Source: Asaia bogorensis
GTDB taxonomy: Bacteria > Pseudomonadota > Alphaproteobacteria > Acetobacterales > Acetobacteraceae
Reading direction: 5' to 3'
NCBI GenBank assembly: GCA_945873195.1
Contig: CAMCDA010000013.1
Location: 1 to 42,805 of the forward strand
Length of the DNA: 42,805 nt
Shown here: piece by piece, positions 18,011 to 24,223 of the stretch
Position numbering within the stretch: position 1 is the stretch's first letter
Layout: each line of letters starts with the position of its first letter
Program-made: the position numbers and the translations under genes
The notes under the pieces: generated by a model
What the model saw: the letters and a program-made list of their open reading frames with translations, nothing else
Database searches by the model: none
Told to the model about the DNA's origin: nothing

Positions 18011-18124
18011 GCACGGAGAAGCAGGGAGGAGTCACGAAGGACGAGGAGGAAAATTGTGTCGAGGGTCAGCCGGTGTCGTGCCACCCTCAGTTGTCCTCGG
18101 TGACTCCTCCCTGCTTCTCCGTGC
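18011..18124. repeat. 114-bp element with perfect 25-bp inverted ends (MITE-like)
   Basis: Bases 18011-18035 (GCACGGAGAAGC...) are the exact reverse complement of 18100-18124. The interior is 64 bp and has no open frame of note. No clear target-site duplication is seen. It could be a non-autonomous mobile element or a long-stem regulatory RNA structure. Confidence 0.7.
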
Positions 18125-18185
18125 TGAAACGCGGAGGCCGGTTCCCATGCCGGGCCGCTGTTCCATTCCTCCAACGCATCGGCGC

Positions 18186-18240
18186 GGGACGTCGCCCGAT
18201 TCCTCACCGGACATGGGGTACGACCGTACAGAAAAACCGC
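18186..18240 (-). repeat. Third copy of the ACCCCATGTCCGGTGAGGA repeat
   Basis: The minus strand carries the intact 19-base core (18201-18219), preceded at the same distance by TTTTTC and ACGGTC as in the 24036-24080 copy, and followed by ATCGGGC. It flanks the 114-bp inverted-repeat element on the side away from the other two copies. Confidence 0.65.
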
Positions 18241-18388
18241 CAGCTTCTGGCCCTGGACGTCGCCGGTCCGGATCAGGCTCCGGCCTGCCGCCATTGAGAC
18301 ACCGCGCGGAGGATAGCAACCGGCTTGGCTGATAGTTCATTTTTTGTTCTTACCCGACATGCCGCCGGTGAGGCAAGAAATCGCCTCG

Positions 18389-20086
18389 CTAAACCCGGTT
18401 CGCCTCCGGCCGGAACCGCACCCCCGCCCGCGCGAGCCCCCCGCCGATGCCAATCGGAGTCCCGTCCGCGCGCCAGCAGGCGGCCCCCTCCATCACTCCA
18501 TCGGGCCGGAAATGGATCGCGCTCATGCCGCCCGCCACGTTGCCGACCTTCGCCACCGGATGGCCGCGACCGCGCATCGCCTCGAACAGCGCGGCGGGGA
18601 AACCGGCCTCGATTTCCAATTGATGGCCCTGGGTCCAGACGCGCGGGGCCTCGACGGCTTCCTGCACGCTCATGCCATGGTCGATCAGGTTGACCAGCGC
18701 CTGGAAGACGGAGGGGAAAATTCGCAATCCTCCCGGCAGTCCCAGCGCCCAGACCGGCTTGCCATCCCGCAGCACGATCACCGGCGACATCGACGAGGTA
18801 ATCCGCTTGCCGGCCGCGATGGAGCTGGCCCGCCCCGGCCGGGGGTCGAACACATACATGTAATTGTTCGGGATCATCCCCGTCCCAGGCACGACATACC
18901 GCGCCCCGAACAGGGAGTTGATGGTCTGCGTGCTGGCCACGACGTTGCCCATGCCATCGGCCACGGTCAGGTGAGTCGTGTGCTGCTCCCCCTCCCCGGG
19001 CGCGACCTCGGCCGTCCAGGCCTGGGCACGCGCCAGGTCGATGCGGGATCGACGGGACGCGGCATAGGCCTTGTCCATGATCTTGCCGACCGGGACCTTC
19101 ACGAAGGCCGGATCGGCGGTGGCGGCGGCGCGATCGGCGAAGGCGATCTTCAGCGCCTCGGCCAGCAGATGCACGTGATCGGGGCTGCCGAAACCCATGG
19201 CCCCAATGTCGTAGCCTTCCAGGATGTTCAGCATCTGAATGATGTGCAGCGGGCCGGAGGTCGGCGGCGGCGGGCCGATGATCTCGTACCCGCGATAGGT
19301 GCCCCGCAGCGCCTCCCGCGCGATGGTGCGGTAGCTGCCCAGGTCCTCGGTGGTGATGTAGCCGCCGGCCTGAGCCATGTGGTCGGCGTAGAGGTGCCCG
19401 AGGCTGCCGGTATACAGGACGGACGGCCCTTCCCGCATGACGGCGCGCAAGGTCTCGGCGTAGCCCCCCGTGACCAGCCGCGCGCCGGCGGCGATGGGCG
19501 ACCCGCCGGGCAGGTAAATCCGCGAAATCGCGGGGTCCATCGCCATGTCGGCGGCGGCGTCGGTCACGCATTCATTCAGATAGGGCGTCACCCGGAACCC
19601 GCGGGAGGCATGGCGGATCGCCGGCTCCATCACATCGGCGAGCGAGAAGGTCCCGAACCGGGCCAGCGCCTCGCACCAGCCCATCAGGTTGCCCGGGGTG
19701 GCGACCGAGGTCGGGCCGACCGCATTCCGCCGCCCGATCGTATCCATCGTACCGGGCACGGCATTCGGATCGGGGGTGAAGGTGGCCGGTCCGGTCGCGA
19801 GCGGGGCCATGCTCTGCCCGTCGATCACGTTATGGGTCCCGTCGGCCAGACGGATATGCGCCATCCCGCCGCCGAGGATCCCGACCATCATCGGCTCCAC
19901 CACTGTCAGTGTGAAGAAGGCGGCGATGGCGGCATCGATCGCGTTGCCGCCGGCGGCCAGCATCTCGGCCCCCGCGGCCGAGGCGAGCGGATGGTTCGTG
20001 ACCACCATGCCGCGCGTGCCGGTCGCGGGGGTCTTCTCGGTCTGGAAGACGGTGTTGGCGCGGGCGCGCCAATTTGTTTCGGTCAT
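18389..20086 (-). CDS. Gamma-glutamyltransferase family protein (1)
   Basis: A 565-aa Ntn-hydrolase of the gamma-glutamyltranspeptidase family, which cleaves gamma-glutamyl or related amide bonds after self-processing into two chains. The predicted processing and catalytic threonine is T370 in QHTTHLTVADGMGN; downstream blocks TINSLFG, GTGMIPNNYMYVFDP and SSMSPVIV match the small-subunit region. The N-terminal block GGNAIDAAIAAFFTL is also typical. There is no signal peptide, so unlike E. coli Ggt it should be cytoplasmic, and glutathione is not a safe substrate guess. The FmdB gene starts the same minus-strand run, with a 32-bp gap. Confidence 0.85.
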   Translation of the reverse strand: MTETNWRARANTVFQTEKTPATGTRGMVVTNHPLASAAGAEMLAAGGNAIDAAIAAFFTLTVVEPMMVGILGGGMAHIRLADGTHNVIDGQSMAPLATGPATFTPDPNAVPGTMDTIGRRNAVGPTSVATPGNLMGWCEALARFGTFSLADVMEPAIRHASRGFRVTPYLNECVTDAAADMAMDPAISRIYLPGGSPIAAGARLVTGGYAETLRAVMREGPSVLYTGSLGHLYADHMAQAGGYITTEDLGSYRTIAREALRGTYRGYEIIGPPPPTSGPLHIIQMLNILEGYDIGAMGFGSPDHVHLLAEALKIAFADRAAATADPAFVKVPVGKIMDKAYAASRRSRIDLARAQAWTAEVAPGEGEQHTTHLTVADGMGNVVASTQTINSLFGARYVVPGTGMIPNNYMYVFDPRPGRASSIAAGKRITSSMSPVIVLRDGKPVWALGLPGGLRIFPSVFQALVNLIDHGMSVQEAVEAPRVWTQGHQLEIEAGFPAALFEAMRGRGHPVAKVGNVAGGMSAIHFRPDGVMEGAACWRADGTPIGIGGGLARAGVRFRPEANRV

Positions 20087-20118
20087 GGCGCTGCGTCTCT
20101 CTGGCGAGGGAGGTGGGG

Positions 20119-20364
20119 TCAGACCGCCTCGGCCGAGAAGCGACGGGGGCCGGCGCAGCAGGCGCAGCCGCCGGGATGGGACATGGCGGCCTGCATGCCG
20201 GCGCCCGCGTCCTCCCGCGCCATGCCGCCGATCGCGGGCACGGTCAGCAGGCGAGGCGCTTTCTCACCGCAGTCGGGGCAGGGCTGCGGACGGTCGAACT
20301 CGGCCATCGGGTGGCTTTCCGAGAACGGGCCGCAGTTTTCGCATTCATAATCATAGGTGGGCAT
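20119..20364 (-). CDS. FmdB-family zinc ribbon protein
   Basis: An 81-aa protein with the FmdB opening MPTYDYECENCG and a zinc ribbon formed by C8, C11, C29 and C32 (CPDCG). The C-terminus carries a further Cys group (C67, C69, C70). The family is named after a gene linked to amidase expression in a methylotroph, but its biochemical role is unsettled. GAGG lies upstream of the ATG. It sits directly before the gamma-glutamyltransferase gene, in keeping with an amide-metabolism context. Confidence 0.8.
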   Translation of the reverse strand: MPTYDYECENCGPFSESHPMAEFDRPQPCPDCGEKAPRLLTVPAIGGMAREDAGAGMQAAMSHPGGCACCAGPRRFSAEAV

Positions 20365-20431
20365 CGGGGCCTCGTGAAACGGACTGTCGAGCGGAGTTTG
20401 CCACCCAACCCGAACCGCGGTCCAGCGCCGG

Positions 20432-21172
20432 CTAGATCAGGTCCCGCCAGGTGAGGGTACGGTAGACATAGCGTTCAGCCCCGGCGATCTGGTCCAGGAA
20501 GCGCTCGGGGTCCTGCAGATCGCCGGACATCACCGCCTTGGGATGCTTGTCCCACCAGGCGCTGGCCAGCAGGCGTTCGACGAGGGCCTCGTTGAAGCGC
20601 ATGCGGATGATCCGGGCCGGGTTGACGGCGACAATCGCATAGGGGGGTACGTCCTTGGTAACGATCGAGCCGGCGCCGACGACGCAGCCCGTGTGCAGGG
20701 TGATCCCGCGCTTCAGGAGGACGTTGTTGCCGATCCAGACATCGTTCTCGATCACCGGCAGCGATTCCTGCAGGGTGCGGGGCGCGCGCAAGGGGGTCTC
20801 GGCGCCAAGGAAGTCCTGGCGCGCCCAGATCGCCGATTGCAGGCGCGCCACGTAGATCACGTTCGACGTCGTGACCGATTCCAAGGGATGGCGGACGCCC
20901 ATCACCGCGACCCCATCGGCGATCGAACAATACCGCCCGACGGACTCGAATACGACATTGTCCATCAGGTAGCTGTGCGCGCCCATCGTCTGCAGCCGCG
21001 TGGTCGAGACGGTCGTGTACTCCTCGACCACCGCATTCTTATCGAGCACGATCGCCCGGACCTTTTCCCGATCCAGCTTCCGAAACGCGACGCGATGATC
21101 CTGCAAGGTCGACCACACCCGATCCGTGACGCGGATGGTGGCGTTGTTCCGGCTTTCCTTCATCAGGCTCAT
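20432..21172 (-). CDS. CatB-type hexapeptide-repeat acetyltransferase
   Basis: A 246-aa protein with a left-handed beta-helix, related to xenobiotic acetyltransferases (CatB/Vat). The hexapeptide region runs from VLDKNAVVEEY through VFESVGRYCSIADG and continues in DVWIGNNVLLKRGITLHTGCVVGAGSIVTKDV. The loop histidine H95 (GVRHPLES) is at the place of the CatB catalytic base, and NPARIIRMRF is the usual end of the helix. Acetyl-CoA:O-acetyltransfer to an unknown small molecule or sugar is expected. It is longer than typical CatB (about 210 aa), mainly at the N-terminus. It is the last gene before the repeat-rich region at 21173-21790. Confidence 0.8.
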   Translation of the reverse strand: MSLMKESRNNATIRVTDRVWSTLQDHRVAFRKLDREKVRAIVLDKNAVVEEYTTVSTTRLQTMGAHSYLMDNVVFESVGRYCSIADGVAVMGVRHPLESVTTSNVIYVARLQSAIWARQDFLGAETPLRAPRTLQESLPVIENDVWIGNNVLLKRGITLHTGCVVGAGSIVTKDVPPYAIVAVNPARIIRMRFNEALVERLLASAWWDKHPKAVMSGDLQDPERFLDQIAGAERYVYRTLTWRDLI

Positions 21173-21339
21173 AACTCAATCCCCGGCTTCACTGGATGCG
21201 ATTCCAACGTTGCGACCATGCCACTCCGGCACGCCGTTCGCCACCCGCGCGGGCGGCAACCGACCGCTGCCGGTGCCGCGTAAGGATGTCCGCAGTCTGA
21301 AGCGGGTGGGTCGTCCGCTCTTCCGTCGACCCCGCAACG

Positions 21340-21430
21340 TTTTCCTGTGCGGTTGGATGAGGGGATCGACCAGCAACTCTGTCCTGCCAACGGTTGGCCG
21401 GCGCCGGCTTGCACATTTTGGGGCAAGGAG
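21340..21430 (-). pseudogene. Decayed copy of the hairpin/mini-ORF module
   Basis: On the minus strand this segment aligns with the intact module at 21508-21650: CCCCAAAATGTGCAAGCCGGC against CCCCAGAATGCGGAAGCCGGC, then GGACAGAGTTGCTGGTCGATCC against GGACAGAGATGCTAGGACATC. The hairpin loop region is deleted, the AGGAGG is weakened, the start codon is TTG, and the reading frame has lost its hydrophobic core. It is best read as a degenerate tandem duplicate. Confidence 0.65.
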
Positions 21431-21507
21431 GCTTCACGCACGCGGCAATCTCGGGCGGCAACGTCCCGTCAGGGGAGAGCCGGCTCGCGAACGAACCGGC
21501 CCCACCC

Positions 21508-21588
21508 CTACGGCTTTTCGATGGTTATCTTGACTTTGAGGTCAAGGATCACCACGATCAGCAGCAGGATGAGGAGATGTCCTAGCAT
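21508..21588 (-). CDS. 26-codon hydrophobic mini-protein
   Basis: A very short frame (ATG 21586-21588, stop TAG 21508-21510) encodes a single hydrophobic helix (LGHLLILLLIVVILDL) followed by a basic tail (KVKITIEKP). The Shine-Dalgarno is perfect: AGGAGG at 21595-21600, 6 nt before the ATG. A GC hairpin lies just upstream, and a decayed duplicate lies about 210 bp away on the same strand. Small size, one membrane segment, charged tail and tandem copies resemble type I toxin peptides, but no antisense RNA is proven. It could instead be a small membrane-protein subunit or regulator. Too short for most gene callers. Confidence 0.6.
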   Translation of the reverse strand: MLGHLLILLLIVVILDLKVKITIEKP

Positions 21589-21608
21589 CTCTGTCCTCCT
21601 GACAGTTA

Positions 21609-21632
21609 GCCGGCGGGGTCATTCCCGCCGGC
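21609..21632 (-). promoter_or_regulatory. Leader hairpin before the mini-ORF
   Basis: GCCGGCGGG (21609-21617) pairs with CCCGCCGGC (21624-21632), a 9-bp perfect stem with a 6-nt loop, ending 8 nt before the AGGAGG. An ATG in the loop (21620-21622) opens a second 26-codon frame that overlaps the mini-ORF out of frame. This could be a translation-coupling or protective leader structure. Confidence 0.5.
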
Positions 21633-21653
21633 TTCCGCATTCTGGGGACGATG

Positions 21654-21672
21654 TGTGAACAATTCGTTCACA
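21654..21672. promoter_or_regulatory. Operator-like palindrome TGTGAAC-N5-GTTCACA
   Basis: Perfect 7-bp arms (21654-21660 and 21666-21672) around AATTC. It lies between the minus-strand mini-ORF and the plus-strand TIR-LRR gene, so one regulator could act on both. The cognate regulator is unknown. Confidence 0.45.
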
Positions 21673-21790
21673 TCGGGCGGTCCTCAGCCACTCAATCCAA
21701 TCCCGAAACGGCAAGGTTGACTGGACCACGCCGCCGTCCTGCCCCACTCTGCCACCCCACGCAGCCGCGAAGGGCACCGGGCACACAGGC

Positions 21791-23875
21791 ATGGCACACG
21801 GTCCCCGCAAACCACCACCCGACACGGGGGAACGGATCAAGGGCTTCATCTCCTACGCCCATGACGACCTGCGCATGCTGGAACGGCTGCTGGTCTACCT
21901 CGACGACCTCACCCGCGCCTTCGACATCACCTTCTGGCACGACGAGAGCATCGACGCCGGCGCCCATTGGAACAAGCAGATCGAGGCCGCGATCAACGAC
22001 TCGGACCTGTTCCTGCTGCTGACCAGCCCCTCCTCCCTCGCCAGCCGCTTCATCCAAAACCGAGAACTCCCCGCGATCGTCAAACGCGCGAACGCGGTCA
22101 ACGGCAAGGTCGTGCCGATCGTCCTGATGCCCTGCGCCTGGCAGAGCCTCTCCCGCGACATCCAGGCTCTGCCGATGCACGCTCGGCGTCTGAAGCCGAT
22201 CACCGAGTGGCGCCGCCAGGACGACGGCCATGCAGCCGCCGTCGCCCAATTGCACAAGGCCGTCGCCCGCCATTTCAACCTGACGCCAAAGACCGACAGC
22301 CCGCTCGACGCCCTGATCGGGGAGCGGAGCCCACCCGGCGGCCCCGTGCTGGAACCCCTCGACGGCCAGCTTGACCTGATCGGGGCCGGGTCCGACGCCG
22401 ATGTCTCCGCCGTCGCCTCCCCCATCGTGCGCACCCTGCATGCGGCAGTCCGGCACGACGCCAGCCGGTTCCTGGAACGAGTCCAACGCCTCGGCAACCG
22501 GCTGGACCAGGACTGGGACGACCTGATCCCCGCCGCCCAGGCCCTGGCCGACGCGCTCAACCGGCCCTTGACCGCGTTGCCCGAGGACATCCTGGACCTC
22601 TGGCTCGCCTCCACCGCGCTCGGCAGCTTCCTGGGGATGGACCGGGACCTGCACGCGCGCCAGTCGACGGACCCCGAGCCTCTGCCCCCGGCCGTGGCCC
22701 GCGCCTTGAGCGACCTGGTCAACCGGACGGCGCTGTTCGTGCGGGAATTCCCCTCTGCCTTGGGGTTCGACGACCAGCGCGGCGGGTTCTACGCCCATCC
22801 GGAGTTGCTGCCGCCCGCCATCGACACGCTGCGCGCGGCGCGGGACCAGCAGGTGCTGACCCCGGCCGCCAGAGACATTCTGGAGAAGACGCTGGACGCC
22901 GCCCGCCGCGATCCGGCCCAGGGCGGCAAGGCCGGCGCCTTCGGCCTCAGCGGCACGCAGGGTGTGCTGTCCCGCGGCGGCAGTTTCGTTGCCGAACACG
23001 ATATCGCCCAGGCCGGCGGCCCCGATCCCGCCAGGGTGCTGTTTGAGCAACGGTTCGAGGCGTTTCTGGAACAGGCGCGGCCTTATCTCGGGCCGCTGCT
23101 GGCCTCCATGCCGAGCGATATCGGGCATGCGATGGATGTTCTGGTGGAGCGGGCGGGGACGGATGCGTTTCCGGGCAAGGCGGGGGGTGGGGGCAAGGTG
23201 TCCGTCCCGCCGCAATCGCCCGCCGAACCGCCGCCGGGTTTCGATCTGGATCGCGTCAGGAAGATGGTCCTGGCTGGAGAGCAGGTGCCGGACTCCTGGG
23301 TGCCGTTCGTGACGACGTTGCGGATCTGGGTGGATAACAGCAGTTACACCGAGGCACGGTTCGACGACCTCCGCCCCCTTGCGCAGTTCACGGCACTGCA
23401 AGGCCTCGATCTGCATGGGACGGATGTGAGTGACGTGTCGGCCCTCGCCGGCCTCTCCGCTCTACAATTCCTCTATCTGAACGGGACGGGTGTGAGCGAC
23501 GTGTCGCCGCTCGCCGGCCTCGCCGCTCTGCAACGCCTCGATCTGGACGGGACGCGCGTGAACGACGTGTCGCCGCTCGCCGGCCTCTCCGCTCTGCAAC
23601 ACCTCGATCTGGACGGGACGGGAGTGCGCGACCTGTCGCCCCTCGCCGGCCTCGCCGCTCTGCAACGCCTCGATCTGGGCCACACCGGTGTGAGCGACCT
23701 GTCGCCCCTCGCCGGCCTCTCCGCTCTGCAACACCTCGATCTGGACGGGACGGGTGTGAGCGACGTGTCGCCCCTCGCCGGCCTTTCCGCTCTGCAACGC
23801 CTCCATCTGAACGGGACGGGTGTGAGCGATGTGTCACCACTGCGTCATCTGACGAAGCTCCAAATTTACCGCTGA
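21791..23875 (+). CDS. TIR domain protein with C-terminal leucine-rich repeats
   Basis: A 694-aa cytoplasmic protein. Residues about 15-140 form a TIR (TIR_2-type) domain: KGFISYAHDD, FDITFWHDESIDAG, AINDSDLFLLLTSPSSLASRFIQNRELPAIV. E92 falls where NAD-cleaving TIRs have their catalytic glutamate. Residues about 150-510 are a poorly conserved helical linker of unknown type; no NTPase motif is seen. Residues 536-689 are seven 22-aa LRRs of the LQHLDLDGTGVSDVSPLAGLSA type. The layout, an enzyme-like TIR with a ligand-type repeat sensor, resembles immune receptors; antiphage defence or signalling is inferred, not shown. It stands alone, with a weak ribosome binding site, beside the mini-ORF module. 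Confidence 0.85.
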   Translation: MAHGPRKPPPDTGERIKGFISYAHDDLRMLERLLVYLDDLTRAFDITFWHDESIDAGAHWNKQIEAAINDSDLFLLLTSPSSLASRFIQNRELPAIVKRANAVNGKVVPIVLMPCAWQSLSRDIQALPMHARRLKPITEWRRQDDGHAAAVAQLHKAVARHFNLTPKTDSPLDALIGERSPPGGPVLEPLDGQLDLIGAGSDADVSAVASPIVRTLHAAVRHDASRFLERVQRLGNRLDQDWDDLIPAAQALADALNRPLTALPEDILDLWLASTALGSFLGMDRDLHARQSTDPEPLPPAVARALSDLVNRTALFVREFPSALGFDDQRGGFYAHPELLPPAIDTLRAARDQQVLTPAARDILEKTLDAARRDPAQGGKAGAFGLSGTQGVLSRGGSFVAEHDIAQAGGPDPARVLFEQRFEAFLEQARPYLGPLLASMPSDIGHAMDVLVERAGTDAFPGKAGGGGKVSVPPQSPAEPPPGFDLDRVRKMVLAGEQVPDSWVPFVTTLRIWVDNSSYTEARFDDLRPLAQFTALQGLDLHGTDVSDVSALAGLSALQFLYLNGTGVSDVSPLAGLAALQRLDLDGTRVNDVSPLAGLSALQHLDLDGTGVRDLSPLAGLAALQRLDLGHTGVSDLSPLAGLSALQHLDLDGTGVSDVSPLAGLSALQRLHLNGTGVSDVSPLRHLTKLQIYR
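23396..23857 (+). repeat. Seven tandem 66-bp repeats encoding LRRs
   Basis: Seven units of exactly 66 bp, each beginning CTGCAA or a close variant. Units 3 and 5 share CAACGC, while 4 and 6 share CAACAC; the LSA/LAA ends also alternate over units 1-5, so a 132-bp two-unit block appears to have duplicated. Units 4 and 6 differ at only a few positions. Such arrays can gain or lose units in frame. Confidence 0.85.
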
Positions 23876-24223
23876 CCGCCCACGACTGCCGGGACGACCC
23901 CACCCCAGCCGCGCCGCCGGAAGCGACCCCAGCCGTCTCCGGTCCCGTCCCCCCAACCCCGCCTTGCCTCGCCCGCCGCCCATCGGCTATACGGAACATA
24001 TGACGAACGAACAACCCACCAGGGGACCCACCCGATTTTTCCACACGGTCCAACCCCATGTCCGGTGAGGATTCGTCCCCAACCACCCACCCGCCCCCAC
24101 CAACAAAAAATTCCCCCAACACCACCCCATGCCCGGTGAGAAAACACCCCCTACCCTGGACCAGCCCCCCCTTTTCCCCCACTCTCCCCCTTTCCAGACG
24201 ACCAAGATCGGGGAGCCACCAGC
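23876..24223. other. 348-bp gap before the second gamma-glutamyltransferase gene
   Basis: No gene is seen. It contains two copies of the ACCCCATG-type repeat and several C-runs. The ribosome binding site of the next gene (GGGGAG) lies at its end. Confidence 0.6.
24031..24150 (+). repeat. Two further copies of the ACCCCATGTCCGGTGAGGA repeat
   Basis: An intact core at 24053-24071 is preceded by ATTTTTCCACACGGTCCA and followed by TTCGTCCCC. A diverged copy (ACCCCATGCCCGGTGAG, 24124-24140) lies 71 bp further on, with an A/T-rich run before it. Both point toward the downstream gene, as do the copies near ETF-QO. Confidence 0.65.

Larger units (their letters stand above)
17768..18388. other. 621-bp intergenic region rich in repeats
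   Basis: No credible gene lies between the ETF-QO start and the gamma-glutamyltransferase stop. The space is filled by three copies of the ACCCCATG-type repeat and a 114-bp element with 25-bp inverted ends. The short open frames here on both strands do not look like proteins. Confidence 0.6.
21173..21790. other. 618-bp region between the acetyltransferase and TIR-LRR genes
   Basis: It holds the mini-ORF module, its decayed copy and the operator-like palindrome. Beyond these no further gene is supported; the longer open frames here are by-products of high GC content. Confidence 0.5.

Noticed and set aside
17778-18035. Short MSGED-starting frames at several copies of the ACCCCATG repeat
   Set aside because: Downstream sequences differ completely between copies, so the shared start reflects the DNA repeat, not a peptide family.
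18351-18374. CCCGACATGCCGCCGGTGAGG as a further copy of the ACCCCATG-type repeat
   Set aside because: Only part of the core matches and the order of blocks is wrong; it also lies without the T-rich flank.
21692-23416. Long minus-strand open frame (574 codons) across the TIR-LRR gene
   Set aside because: It is antisense to a well-supported protein, has no family features and consists of the biased residues expected from the opposite strand of GC-rich codons.
23462-24182. Minus-strand frames with repeated RSHPSRSDRGVAERRGRRGATR-type units
   Set aside because: The repetition is only the antisense reading of the 66-bp LRR repeats; no independent start or ribosome binding site.
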